From Zobellia galactanivorans (GTDB lineage Bacteria > Bacteroidota > Bacteroidia > Flavobacteriales > Flavobacteriaceae): DNA of 64,000 nucleotides. The DNA lies in assembly GCF_000973105.1 (NCBI RefSeq), contig NC_015844.1:2972501-3036500 (forward strand), in the 5' to 3' direction. The first letter of the stretch is position 1, and every line of letters starts with the position of its first letter. The notes under the pieces were generated by a model. That model worked only from the letters and a program-made list of their open reading frames with translations. It was not told the origin of the DNA and ran no database searches. The position numbers and the translations under genes are program-made. Of this stretch, positions 29,504 through 37,929 are shown in pieces.

Positions 29504-29830
29504 ATGAAAGCAAAAAAAACATATCTATTATTTGGCGTTTTGTTCATGGTTCTCGTATCCGTCGCATTTCGCTTAAAGGATGGCGCAGTGCGAACAACGG
29601 GCCTCCAAACCCAAGTCATAGAAGTTGATGAGGGCTATGGTTATCAGATTCTGTATGACAATAAGGTATTGGTCAAACAAGAATTTATACCGGCAATCCA
29701 AGGGAAGAGACCCTTTAAGTCTGAAGAAGAGGCACGGCTAATAGGTGATGTCGTAATGGAAAAACTGAAAAAAGGCGATGATCCATTTATTACCGTTTCA
29801 GAACTTCAGCATATGCAAATAACATTTTAA
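29504..29830 (+). CDS. DUF4907 family protein
   Basis: 108 aa from the start at 29504 (MKAKKTYLLFG). The frame is open from 29447, but the extra codons cover the terminator hairpin. One N-terminal hydrophobic segment (about 6-20) acts as signal or anchor. The DUF4907 pattern is visible: YGYQILYDNKVLVKQEFIPAIQGKRPF followed by a helix and PFITVSELQHMQI. Function unknown; it lies between a kelch lipoprotein and a LytS kinase, 12 nt before the kinase. Confidence 0.8.
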   Translation: MKAKKTYLLFGVLFMVLVSVAFRLKDGAVRTTGLQTQVIEVDEGYGYQILYDNKVLVKQEFIPAIQGKRPFKSEEEARLIGDVVMEKLKKGDDPFITVSELQHMQITF

Positions 29831-29842
29831 ATCGTAAAAAAA

Positions 29843-30883
29843 ATGAAAGGCGCCAAAAGAAAATATTTGCCACAGTGGTTGGTACATGCCTTCTTATGGT
29901 GTGCCTTGTACGGGTTGATAATATATCCGTTTTTATTCGAGCCAAGATCGGTACCTCCCCATATCATCGTAAAGTTGGTGATGGCTACGGCCTTGTTTTA
30001 TTTCAATTATTTCTATTTGGTTCCCCGTCTTCTGTTAAAGGGCAAAAAGAAGGTTTATATCGTCTTATCGATCGTATTGCTACTGGTCATCGGTTATCTT
30101 TCCCACAATATATTTTCGCCCCAACCGCCTAGGGATTTTGGTCCGGTTGCCGATCATATAAAGGAACATAGGGGAGGCCAAGTGCCTTTTTTTCGATTTT
30201 TGTTGATGCCATTCGTGGTTTTGGGTATACCCTACATTTTCGCGATAATGCTGCGCGTTTTTAACGAATTACAGCGAAATGAAAACCTTCGCAAAACCGT
30301 GGAAAAGGAAAAGGTGCAATCTGAACTTCAGTTTCTAAAAACGCAGTTGAATCCACATTTTCTCTTCAACTCCCTCAATACCATATACTCGCTGTCGGTC
30401 AAAAAATCACCTGATACTTCTGAGGCGATTATAAACCTATCGGAATTGATGCGCTATATGATTTATGAAGCGGATAAAGACCTAGTGCCCTTGAATAAGG
30501 AAATAGAGTACATCAAAAATTATGTGGCCTTACAAAGATTGCGCTTGGCCGATAGTGAAAACGTCTTCCTAAAAATTTCAGGGGACGACACCGGAAAGAT
30601 AATACCCTCCCTACTATTTATCTCATTTATTGAAAACGCTTTTAAATACGGCACCGATTACGATGGAAAGACCAATGTGAAGATAAACCTTTTGATCAAA
30701 GAGAAGTCTATACATCTATACGTTGTGAACAAAATAGGAAAACACAGGGCAAAATCTGAGAGTAGCGGTGTGGGCCTCCAGAATGTAAAGAATAGATTGA
30801 ACTTTCTATATCCGAATTCCCACGAATTGGATATAAAGGATGACGGGGCCACGTATGAAGTTAATTTAATTTTAAACTTATAA
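29843..30883 (+). CDS. LytS-type sensor histidine kinase (first pair)
   Basis: 346 aa. Four hydrophobic segments (about 13-30, 42-62, 71-88, 118-137) are followed by a His_kinase domain with the phosphoacceptor H172 in QLNPHFLFNSLNTIYS and an ATPase domain with FIENAFKYG and GVGLQNVKNRL. A loop of about 30 residues between TM3 and TM4 (SPQPPRDFG through GGQVPFF) is the only sizeable exposed part and the likely sensing site. The partner regulator starts 2 nt later. Confidence 0.9.
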   Translation: MKGAKRKYLPQWLVHAFLWCALYGLIIYPFLFEPRSVPPHIIVKLVMATALFYFNYFYLVPRLLLKGKKKVYIVLSIVLLLVIGYLSHNIFSPQPPRDFGPVADHIKEHRGGQVPFFRFLLMPFVVLGIPYIFAIMLRVFNELQRNENLRKTVEKEKVQSELQFLKTQLNPHFLFNSLNTIYSLSVKKSPDTSEAIINLSELMRYMIYEADKDLVPLNKEIEYIKNYVALQRLRLADSENVFLKISGDDTGKIIPSLLFISFIENAFKYGTDYDGKTNVKINLLIKEKSIHLYVVNKIGKHRAKSESSGVGLQNVKNRLNFLYPNSHELDIKDDGATYEVNLILNL

Positions 30884-30885
30884 AT

Positions 30886-31620
30886 ATGAACTGTATACTC
30901 ATTGACGATGAACCGTTGGCCATTGAAATATTGGCGGACTATTGCAAGAAAATTGGATTTATTGAGGTCATAGGTACGTTCACGAACCCTTTAGAGGCGA
31001 TTGCGACTATTAACGAGAAAAAAGTAGACCTTATTTTTTGCGATATTGAGATGCCTCAAATCAACGGCTTGGATTTTATAAGTGCCCTTGACAATCCTCC
31101 CCTTTTTATCTTTACAACGGCCTATTCCCAATATGCCGTTGAGGGCTTTGAACTGAATGCCGTAGATTATTTGGTGAAACCCATTCCATATCAACGCTTT
31201 ATTAAGGCTGTTTTAAGGGCAAAGGAGCTTATGGCCCGAAAAGATGTCCCTGCGGTTGCCACCGTTGCCAATGTGTTTCCTTCGTATGGCGATACCAATG
31301 AAAACCAGAAGTTCATTTTTGTAAAATCGGAACACGAAAGTGTAAAGATCAATTTAGACGACATCCAATACGTGCAAGGTCTAAAAGACTATTTAAAAAT
31401 TCACGTGGTGGGCTGTAATAAGGCGATTTTGACCTTGCTCAGCTTTAAGGATATCTTGGAAAAATTACCCCAGAACCAGTTTATCAGGGTACATAAATCA
31501 TTTGTGGTCAATGTGAACTTTATCAAGACCATACAGCGGAACAGAATTGTAATCGATGATATTCGCATACCGATAGGGGAGAGCCACAAAACACAGTTTT
31601 TCTCTATGTTGGGGCTATAG
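30886..31620 (+). CDS. LytTR-family response regulator (first pair)
   Basis: 244 aa. The receiver domain (1-118) has the acidic pocket IDDEP and the phosphoacceptor D53 in FCDIEMPQING. The LytTR DNA-binding domain (about 145-244) includes FVKSEHESVKI, DIQYVQGLKDYLKIH and the F-I-R-V-H-K-S-F motif. Pairs with the adjacent kinase. Paralogue of the regulator at 37916. Converges on the DUF6090 gene. Confidence 0.93.
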   Translation: MNCILIDDEPLAIEILADYCKKIGFIEVIGTFTNPLEAIATINEKKVDLIFCDIEMPQINGLDFISALDNPPLFIFTTAYSQYAVEGFELNAVDYLVKPIPYQRFIKAVLRAKELMARKDVPAVATVANVFPSYGDTNENQKFIFVKSEHESVKINLDDIQYVQGLKDYLKIHVVGCNKAILTLLSFKDILEKLPQNQFIRVHKSFVVNVNFIKTIQRNRIVIDDIRIPIGESHKTQFFSMLGL

Positions 31621-31757
31621 TCGAATATAGCCTTTTTGTAAGGCTTAAAGTAGTTTCTAAAGGAACAAACCGTTATAGGGCCTAAAAGATTGGGACGGGT
31701 TTCGGTTGTTGAATGATGTAGGGGAGGGTGGTTGTCTTTGAGGGAGACTTCTTTATA

Positions 31758-32513
31758 TTAAAGCGTATAGCCCAATTCCTGTTTTAACCTCAAGGACATA
31801 ACTTGGGTTCTGTTTCTCAATTTTTTGGCGCTGGTCAACAAGTTTTGCGTCTGTATAAGCCGGTCGACCAAACTATTCTGATATTCCTTACTGTTTAATA
31901 GATTCCCATAATTTGACGATTTTCCGAAAGTCCGTATTCGGCTGTACCTGGGGTTATCTTTCGAAAGCATGTCTTTTAGGGCCAAGTGTCTCTCCAGTAC
32001 CGGCTGTAATCTATCAAGAACGATTTCCTTGATTTTTGCATCGATAGATTCCAACTTTTGTATTTCGGCGGGGTAATTGGTAATCAATCCTTTGAGCGAG
32101 TCACTTTCGATAAGTTCCAATTTGGTCGTGCTGATGACGGAATTCAAGGCCCCTTCGAGCAAGTTGGTTTCCGAATAGTTGATGTGGATAATCGTGTCTT
32201 TGGCCCCTTCGGTGATTTCGCTAGGGGGCAGCCCAATATAGTTCATAGTGGCTTCCAGTCTTTTGGAAGTGTCCGAATAATGGTCTATAGTGGTGTTTAG
32301 GATTTTTAGATTGGTGTTGAGTTCATCGTACAGGCTTTCGTATATTTTGAGTTCTACGATCCTGTTTTTTCGGATCTCGTTTAAATCGTTGATTTTCCAA
32401 GCGATCAGTATACCTATTACAATGAGGAAAATCTCTCCTAGGGCATAGGTTATATAGCCTTTGAGTTTGCCCGAATCCAAAAGCTTCTTTCTTATTTTCC
32501 TAAAAACGGTCAT
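31758..32513 (-). CDS. DUF6090 family membrane-anchored protein
   Basis: 251 aa. Starts MTVFRKIRKKLLDSGKLKGYITYALGEIFLIVIGILIAWKINDLN; one transmembrane segment lies at about 24-41, followed by a long helical, probably periplasmic region (44-251). This N-terminus matches DUF6090, a common Bacteroidetes family of unknown function. The start overlaps the stop of the SCO1 gene by four bases (ATGA type), so it is the last gene of the YHYH operon. Confidence 0.8.
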   Translation of the reverse strand: MTVFRKIRKKLLDSGKLKGYITYALGEIFLIVIGILIAWKINDLNEIRKNRIVELKIYESLYDELNTNLKILNTTIDHYSDTSKRLEATMNYIGLPPSEITEGAKDTIIHINYSETNLLEGALNSVISTTKLELIESDSLKGLITNYPAEIQKLESIDAKIKEIVLDRLQPVLERHLALKDMLSKDNPRYSRIRTFGKSSNYGNLLNSKEYQNSLVDRLIQTQNLLTSAKKLRNRTQVMSLRLKQELGYTL

Positions 32514-33190
32514 TCCTTCTTTAAGCTTTTTACATCCGTGATCAATTGTGCGATCGAGGCCCGGTTCAATCCGTTGTAGATACCCCTTATGTGTCTGTTC
32601 TTGTCTACGAGCAGAAAGTTTTCTGTATGCAGGAAGTCGTTAATGTCTTTAGGGATACCCAAATCGTTCTCAACAAAATAGTGGTTCCTTCCCAAGTCAT
32701 AGATCTCTTGTTTGTCTCCCGTGACCAAGTGCCATTTTTCATTGATGATACCGTTCTTTTTGGCATAGGTGTTCAGAACGGCAACAGAATCTATGGAAGG
32801 GGTAACGGAATGTGACAAAAGTGCTACTTCGGGGTCATCTATAAAAGCCTCTTGAACCTTTTGCATATTCCCGGTCATTTTCAAGCAAATGCCGGGACAG
32901 GTGGTAAAGAAAAAATCGGTAATGTAGATTTGGTCTTTAAAGGTTTCGGGGGTTATGGTGTCTCCCAGTTGGTCCACTAGGCGGTAATCGGGAATTTTAT
33001 GGAACTCCTTTTCTTCTTGTGAGCCAGGTTCCAACCAGTGGGGCGTAAAAGATGCATCTGCGTAATAGGGAAGATGTTCGACCCTGCTCGATTTCTCCTT
33101 GTTTTCCTTTTTTACCGTTTGATTGCAGGCGGTCAAGGCCACAAGCAATAGTAAAAAGCTATATTTTTTTATCTCTAACGACAACTTCAT
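32510..33190 (-). CDS. SCO1/SenC family copper-binding lipoprotein
   Basis: 226 aa. Lipobox at LTAC (C22), then a thioredoxin-like SCO domain. The copper ligands are all present: CPGIC (C98, C102) in TTCPGICLKMT and H188 in DFLHTENFLLVD. SCO proteins insert copper into cytochrome oxidase or act as thiol-disulfide reductases. No oxidase genes are near, so here it may serve the neighbouring YHYH proteins. The start overlaps the preceding MORN gene by 32 nt. Confidence 0.9.
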   Translation of the reverse strand: MKLSLEIKKYSFLLLLVALTACNQTVKKENKEKSSRVEHLPYYADASFTPHWLEPGSQEEKEFHKIPDYRLVDQLGDTITPETFKDQIYITDFFFTTCPGICLKMTGNMQKVQEAFIDDPEVALLSHSVTPSIDSVAVLNTYAKKNGIINEKWHLVTGDKQEIYDLGRNHYFVENDLGIPKDINDFLHTENFLLVDKNRHIRGIYNGLNRASIAQLITDVKSLKKE

Positions 33191-33776
33191 CTTCTAGTTT
33201 ATAACATGAATTGGCTCTCTTCATTCCGAAAATACGGCCATTCTTGGCTTCGTAGTTAACGTATAGTTTGCCATTTTGAAGCCATGCCTTTTGCAGGCCT
33301 TCCTCTTTTCCTTCTACCAGGTTTCTCTCTTTTGAAATTTTACCGTTAGCATACCATTTGGTTTGCTTGCCGTGAAGTCGACCATTGACGTAATGTGATT
33401 TTTCCGATAATGTTCCGTTTTCCCACCACGTCTTATAAACGCCATCTAACCGATTGTGCTTATAATTGGCCTGAACACGCAAAACGTTATGGTCAGACCA
33501 TTGTTTTGCGATGCCTTCCCTTTTTCCGTCTACAAAACCTAAGCGTTCTCCCAAGGCCCCGTTCGGGTGGAATTTTACCGAATAGCCGTTGTACGGTTGG
33601 TCGTTATAGTACCATTTGCCTTCGATGGGGTTGAGTACCAAATCTTTTTTTAGCACTTCCAGCATATTGATGACAAGGGGGGCTTCTTCAACTTTTGGCT
33701 TTGTTGTAGCGCTCTCTTTGCAACTGGCAAAAGAGAGCGCCGACAATAGGGTTATGTAAAGAAATCGTTTTATCAT
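33159..33776 (-). CDS. MORN-repeat (YwqK-like) lipoprotein
   Basis: 205 aa. Lipobox FASC (C19) followed by five or six MORN_2/YwqK-type repeats of about 22 residues with the pattern NG-x-L-x6-Y-x-N-G-x2-G-x4-W (for example ENGTLSEKSHYVNGRLHG). Databases often label the family as a YwqK antitoxin; nothing here supports a toxin-antitoxin role. Likely a periplasmic or surface repeat protein in the YHYH-SCO1 operon, 5 nt after YHYH-1. Confidence 0.85.
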   Translation of the reverse strand: MIKRFLYITLLSALSFASCKESATTKPKVEEAPLVINMLEVLKKDLVLNPIEGKWYYNDQPYNGYSVKFHPNGALGERLGFVDGKREGIAKQWSDHNVLRVQANYKHNRLDGVYKTWWENGTLSEKSHYVNGRLHGKQTKWYANGKISKERNLVEGKEEGLQKAWLQNGKLYVNYEAKNGRIFGMKRANSCYKLEDEVVVRDKKI

Positions 33777-33781
33777 AGGGC

Positions 33782-34552
33782 TTAATATCCTTGGTACGGT
33801 CCTGCAAAGGCCAGATAAGAGCCTGTTGTGGAGTATACCTCGTTAATAATATGATAGTGGTATTCTTCTTTACCATCTGTGTATTGAGTGGTCGATACGT
33901 GTCCGCCTGACTCGTCAAGGTCGGTTGGGTAAGTGCCAGTAGCGTTACATTTTCTTCCGTAGAGGAAAACACCGTCCAACAATATGCCCACCAACTTGTC
34001 ATCGTCGTTACTGAAGGCCTTTGGCTCTAAGTGATAATGGTATACGCCGGGGCCGATATGCGCTCCTGTCCAATCGAGACTTGCCGCCGCTTTGTCAAGT
34101 GCTCCGCCTCCTTCTTGGTCATTGAATATGGATGCGCCACTTACGGCAATGCCAATAGTGTTCAGCTGCGTTTCCACCGTATTGCCCGTAAGATCGGGTG
34201 TTGCATCCACTCTTATGGTCGTGGCGTTGTTGTTACTGCTCATTATACTAGGTGTCAATGCCACGTCGGGCTCATCTTTGTACAGGCTGTTGCCTTCTCC
34301 CCAATAAACGGTCTCGTGGTTGGGCAAACCTGTGGTTTCGATAACCACCTCGGATCCATCTAAGTAAATCGTGGTGGCTTCGCTATTGAAGGCGGCGTAG
34401 GCGGCATGCAATTCCGTTACGGTTTCCTCTTCAGAAGTTTCGTCCATGTCAGAATCGTCAATGCTATCTGAACTACAGGCAACAAAGCCGATGCACAGTA
34501 TTGCGCAACCAAAAGCCAATGGAATAACTTTTCTTAGAAACTCTTTTTTCAT
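33782..34552 (-). CDS. YHYH-motif lipoprotein 1
   Basis: 256 aa. Lipobox FVAC (C26) followed by a strongly acidic stretch (DSIDDSDMDETSEEE), suggesting surface export. The C-terminal half is a YHYH domain: YHYH at 171-174 and 231-234, with a GILLDGVFLYGR strand between them and the DLDESGGH motif at 221-228. The paired histidine clusters suggest metal binding. No enzymatic role is known. Paralogue of the 346-aa protein three genes upstream in the same operon. Confidence 0.88.
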   Translation of the reverse strand: MKKEFLRKVIPLAFGCAILCIGFVACSSDSIDDSDMDETSEEETVTELHAAYAAFNSEATTIYLDGSEVVIETTGLPNHETVYWGEGNSLYKDEPDVALTPSIMSSNNNATTIRVDATPDLTGNTVETQLNTIGIAVSGASIFNDQEGGGALDKAAASLDWTGAHIGPGVYHYHLEPKAFSNDDDKLVGILLDGVFLYGRKCNATGTYPTDLDESGGHVSTTQYTDGKEEYHYHIINEVYSTTGSYLAFAGPYQGY

Positions 34553-34597
34553 GTTTTTTGTGTTTTAAATAGTTGATTGTTAATTCTTTGTGATGGT

Positions 34598-34605
34598 CAA
34601 ATTTA
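34598..34605 (-). promoter_or_regulatory. Possible internal promoter before YHYH-1
   Basis: TAAATTTG on the minus strand (34605-34598) matches TAnnTTTG exactly, 46 nt before the YHYH-1 start and inside the 140-nt gap after the 209-aa gene. No good -33 element is visible, so this is a weak call. Confidence 0.35.
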
Positions 34606-34692
34606 GCTTTAATGCCCATGTCGAATGGGAGGGCGGTAGGTGGCCTTTTGTTTTCAGTGGTTGCCTCAATCTATCGGGTAAACGATCTTTGC

Positions 34693-35322
34693 CTAAGCCG
34701 GACTGAGCTCGCTTTTCTCCGGTTTGAATATTTTTACAATCATAATCGATGAGACCACTACCAAAATATTTAGGGAAATAAAAGGCCAAAAGAGATTCGA
34801 TTCTTCTCCTTTTGTTTGAAAGTGACCGTTAATTTTTTCGACCTGTACCGTAAACTGATTGTCTTTTTTTATGACGAAGTTTTCGGAAGTATCCGCTTGA
34901 TCGATTATTTTAAAAACCGTATTGTGTTTTGAATTTTGCTTAAAACCTTTGAGTTTGACCTGTAAGGTGTTTAACTCACTGGGCAAACCGACCACCCTGA
35001 ATTTAAGGTCCGTTTGGTGGCCCATTTTTATGGCTCCTTCTTTAAGCTCGCCCGTAAAATCAGAATTCGCCTTCAAGAGAATATTGTCCTTTACGTAAGT
35101 GATTACCAATTTCTGAAACTCATCGGCCGATAATGCGTCCATTTGAAGGTCAGGGTAATTTTGGATCAACTGCGACCGAAAACCATTAAAAGAAGAACTA
35201 ATATGTAGCGTCCAGTTATTTTGTTGGTCTTGTGCCAAGGTCATCGTTGCTATCTGGGAGCTGTGGGCGCTGGCAAATAACGAACAGAGGCATGTTAAAA
35301 GGCCGAATATTATTTTATTCAT
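34693..35322 (-). CDS. Secreted, C-terminally anchored protein of unknown family
   Basis: 209 aa. A signal peptide (MNKIIFGLLTCLCSLFASA, cleavage before HSSQ), a soluble extracytoplasmic domain rich in beta strands (about 20-175, with WTLHISSSFNGFRSQL and a conserved-looking LKGFKQNSKHNTVF), then one transmembrane segment (about 180-200) and a short basic tail. I do not recognise the family with certainty. The topology, with the mature N-terminus beginning at a histidine, fits a periplasmic metal- or redox-related partner in this operon. Confidence 0.65.
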   Translation of the reverse strand: MNKIIFGLLTCLCSLFASAHSSQIATMTLAQDQQNNWTLHISSSFNGFRSQLIQNYPDLQMDALSADEFQKLVITYVKDNILLKANSDFTGELKEGAIKMGHQTDLKFRVVGLPSELNTLQVKLKGFKQNSKHNTVFKIIDQADTSENFVIKKDNQFTVQVEKINGHFQTKGEESNLFWPFISLNILVVVSSIMIVKIFKPEKSELSPA

Positions 35323-35353
35323 GATATCGGTGTTAGGGTCTTGCTATTGATTT

Positions 35354-36394
35354 CTAATTTATTTCAAAGGAGCCTTGAGCACCTGCAAAACAGCCAATAA
35401 AGCTATTGGTCCCTGCGGCGGCTACATGGTAGTGATAGCCACGGGTGTCGTCAGTGTGACCGCGACAATCGTCTAAATCCGTTGGCTCGTTACCGCTATC
35501 GTCCAAACGTTCGAACATGGGGAAACCGTCTATGGCATATCCGATCATAGCCGAGTGTCCGTCGTCTTGGGCTATTTTAGTGGTCATACCGGTGGCGGCA
35601 TGGTAATGATAGCCGGTGTTTGGGTTTACGTGTCCTCCGTTATCATCCATCGGGGCCAATGTGTAGGCGCCGAGAATGGCTGAGGTCGGTGCCGGTGGAT
35701 CAAAGTTTACTCCGTTAAAAGCCAAGCCGATAACCGAGCCGTCGCCACCTCCCATGGGAGCGTCTCCTGGTGGAGGCCCATCTGTAGGAGGTACATCGCC
35801 GCCGCCTCCGGGAATCCCATCCGAAATATAATCGGGGGAATCTAGTTTTACGGGAGTAACGGGGATATAATAAGTCAACGTAATATCGGTAACATAAGAA
35901 GGCAGACATTCCACACAGAAATTCTCATATTCTTCACCCACGTTCGGATTGGCGGCGTTCTGGCAGTCTTCCAATGAATTGGTGACATAGATGTTTCCGT
36001 TTTCATCGTACATTTTCCAAGTGGCATCGGAATAGAAATCGGCCATGTTTTCAATAAAGGCCCCATCTACATCGTAGAGTTCACCATTTTCAAACCACTT
36101 ACCCCCTTTGTCGGCACCATCGGAAATATGGGTAGGGCACCAAGGGCCCATTTGGTGTTCGGTGGGGGTAGAGGTCGTAGTAATTTTATAGCAGGTGGCC
36201 ACTGTACCATCGGAAAGTGTTTTTTCTACGGTGGTAATGGGTTCTGCTAGACCATCCGCCAAAAATAGGGTCGGATCTACCGTACGAGTGCCTTCATCGT
36301 TTGTCGTAAGACCGGAGCTTTCGTCGGAACTGCAGCTGTTGCCCGAAAAAATTAGAAATACACCGGAAAGTGCCATTACTATAATTTGTTTCAT
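35354..36394 (-). CDS. YHYH-motif lipoprotein 2
   Basis: 346 aa. Lipobox SGNSC (C21) followed by SSDESS. An N-terminal region (about 40-180) holds six cysteines and a WFENGELYDVDG segment. A Gly/Pro-rich linker (about 193-219) follows, then a YHYH domain: DNGGH (251-255), YHYH (262-265), AMIGYAIDG (282-290), DLDDCRGH (316-323 region) and a second YHYH (320-323). Same core as YHYH-1 but with an additional cysteine-containing module. Probably surface-exposed and metal-binding; no activity is established. Confidence 0.88.
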   Translation of the reverse strand: MKQIIVMALSGVFLIFSGNSCSSDESSGLTTNDEGTRTVDPTLFLADGLAEPITTVEKTLSDGTVATCYKITTTSTPTEHQMGPWCPTHISDGADKGGKWFENGELYDVDGAFIENMADFYSDATWKMYDENGNIYVTNSLEDCQNAANPNVGEEYENFCVECLPSYVTDITLTYYIPVTPVKLDSPDYISDGIPGGGGDVPPTDGPPPGDAPMGGGDGSVIGLAFNGVNFDPPAPTSAILGAYTLAPMDDNGGHVNPNTGYHYHAATGMTTKIAQDDGHSAMIGYAIDGFPMFERLDDSGNEPTDLDDCRGHTDDTRGYHYHVAAAGTNSFIGCFAGAQGSFEIN

Positions 36395-36426
36395 GTGAAT
36401 AAGGTTTATGGTTTAAGCTTTTCTGT

Positions 36427-36705
36427 TTATTGCTTTTTTCTTCTTTGGGGCTTAGGGGCCTTCTTTAGTTCATCAAGTGAAAGGTAGCCGTCTTCGTCCG
36501 TGTCTATTTTTGAAAAGTCGTTCTTTAAAGGGCCTTTTACTTCTTCTTTGGAAAGTTTTCCATCTTCATCCTTGTCCATCTGTTTTAATATTTCAGTGGC
36601 CGATGGCGGTTCTTGTCCTTTTTTTTCTTGAGCGAATGATACTGTGGCGGTCATCAACATAAATATGGAAAGCGCCAGTGTGTTGTGTATTACATTTTTT
36701 TTCAT
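36427..36705 (-). CDS. Secreted EF-hand calcium-binding protein
   Basis: 92 aa. Signal peptide to about residue 25 (ending VSFAQ). Two canonical EF-hand loops follow: D44-E55 (DKDEDGKLSKEE) and D68-E79 (DTDEDGYLSLDE), both with the expected Asp/Glu ligands and Gly at position 6, and a basic tail. Probably binds calcium in the periplasm. First gene of the minus-strand YHYH operon, 32 nt before YHYH-2 and divergent from the second LytS kinase. Confidence 0.88.
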   Translation of the reverse strand: MKKNVIHNTLALSIFMLMTATVSFAQEKKGQEPPSATEILKQMDKDEDGKLSKEEVKGPLKNDFSKIDTDEDGYLSLDELKKAPKPQRRKKQ

Positions 36706-36897
36706 GATATTATTTTTTAATTAAGCCTATTGGGCAGTACAAAGATGAAGAAAGAACAAGGGCGGTATGAAACCATTCAGTAGAGGGAGAGGGGTTTTCA
36801 GTGAATGGCCGATAAGCTTCTGTGAGCGATTCGGTTCACCCGGTTTTCAACCCGTGTTTTGTGGAATGGATGAAAAATAAATGCCTTAATTTGTAGC

Positions 36898-37929
36898 ATG
36901 AAACAAGCACATCGTTTTCTTTTTCACGCTATTTTATGGCTTGCCGTTTGGTTGATAGCTTGGTTGCTGATAGGTGATGATTCTTCATTTTTAGAGAAAA
37001 ATGCATCTTCTTTTATCATGCAGGTATTGTTAATAGGTACTCTGATCTATTATACCGCCCCCCGTCTATTGTTCAGGAAAAAGTATATTGCCTTCGGAGT
37101 GGTCTCCATAGTGGCCATCATAGTATGTTCCTTTGCCGTCACCGAGATAGTCCGGCTCATCGATGGGGTGCCGGGACCTCCTATGGGAGGGCCTCCGCCC
37201 GGTAGGCCCCATATGGCACCGCCCCAAGTTCTGATTCAATTTCTGGTCCTTTCGGTGGCCTATGTATTGGCTACCTTTGTCGAAACCTTTTTGTTGGCCC
37301 AAAAGAAAGAGGAAGAGACCATTCGGAATAAGAATGCCGGCCTACAGATGGAGCTGAAATTCTTGAAATCTCAGATAAACCCACATTTTTTGTTCAATGC
37401 CTTGAACAATATCTATGCCCTTTCGGTTATAGATTCAAACCGCACCCAAGAGAGTATCAGTACCTTATCTGAAATGCTCAGGTATGTGTTGTACGAATGC
37501 GATAGGCCATTAGTGCCTATTGGTAAAGAGATATCGTATATTGAGAATTATTTGGCGCTTTTTGCCCTGAAGAGTAGTAAGCCCTTTCCGATTACGACGC
37601 ATTTTGACATCCAAAACTCGACGGTTTCCATTGCGCCTATGCTCTTGATCCCTTTTGTAGAGAATGCTTTGAAGCATGGCAATATAGAAAGGATAGAGGG
37701 TTCGTTTTTAGAGATCCGGGTTTCGTGCGATAAGCGTAAAATAGATTTTTTTATAGCGAATAGTATCCCGAAAAACGCCATAACGAAAGATGTCGTGGGA
37801 GGAATAGGTCTTGAAAATGTGAAGAAGAGGCTTGAAATACTTTATCCTGAAAAACATCGATTGCAAATAGAGCCAAAAGCGGAAACATATACGGTTAACC
37901 TAACTATTGATTTGGATGAAAACGATTAA
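36898..37929 (+). CDS. LytS-type sensor histidine kinase (second pair)
   Basis: 343 aa. Four membrane segments (about 9-26, 37-53, 63-85, 110-134) precede the His_kinase domain with phosphoacceptor H163 in QINPHFLFNALNNIYA and an ATPase domain with FVENALKHG and GIGLENVKKRL. Between TM3 and TM4 lies a short loop rich in Pro, Gly, Met and His (PGPPMGGPPPGRPHMAPP, about 92-109), a plausible metal-sensing site. Overlaps its regulator by 14 nt. Divergent from the EF-hand/YHYH operon. Confidence 0.9.
   Translation: MKQAHRFLFHAILWLAVWLIAWLLIGDDSSFLEKNASSFIMQVLLIGTLIYYTAPRLLFRKKYIAFGVVSIVAIIVCSFAVTEIVRLIDGVPGPPMGGPPPGRPHMAPPQVLIQFLVLSVAYVLATFVETFLLAQKKEEETIRNKNAGLQMELKFLKSQINPHFLFNALNNIYALSVIDSNRTQESISTLSEMLRYVLYECDRPLVPIGKEISYIENYLALFALKSSKPFPITTHFDIQNSTVSIAPMLLIPFVENALKHGNIERIEGSFLEIRVSCDKRKIDFFIANSIPKNAITKDVVGGIGLENVKKRLEILYPEKHRLQIEPKAETYTVNLTIDLDEND

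Noticed and set aside
31630-31650. AGCCT...AGGCT inverted repeat after the first LytTR gene as a terminator
   Set aside because: Short stem and no T tract on either strand.
33159-33776. Toxin-antitoxin module (YwqK antitoxin label)
   Set aside because: The protein is a secreted lipoprotein with MORN-type repeats, and no toxin-like gene is adjacent.
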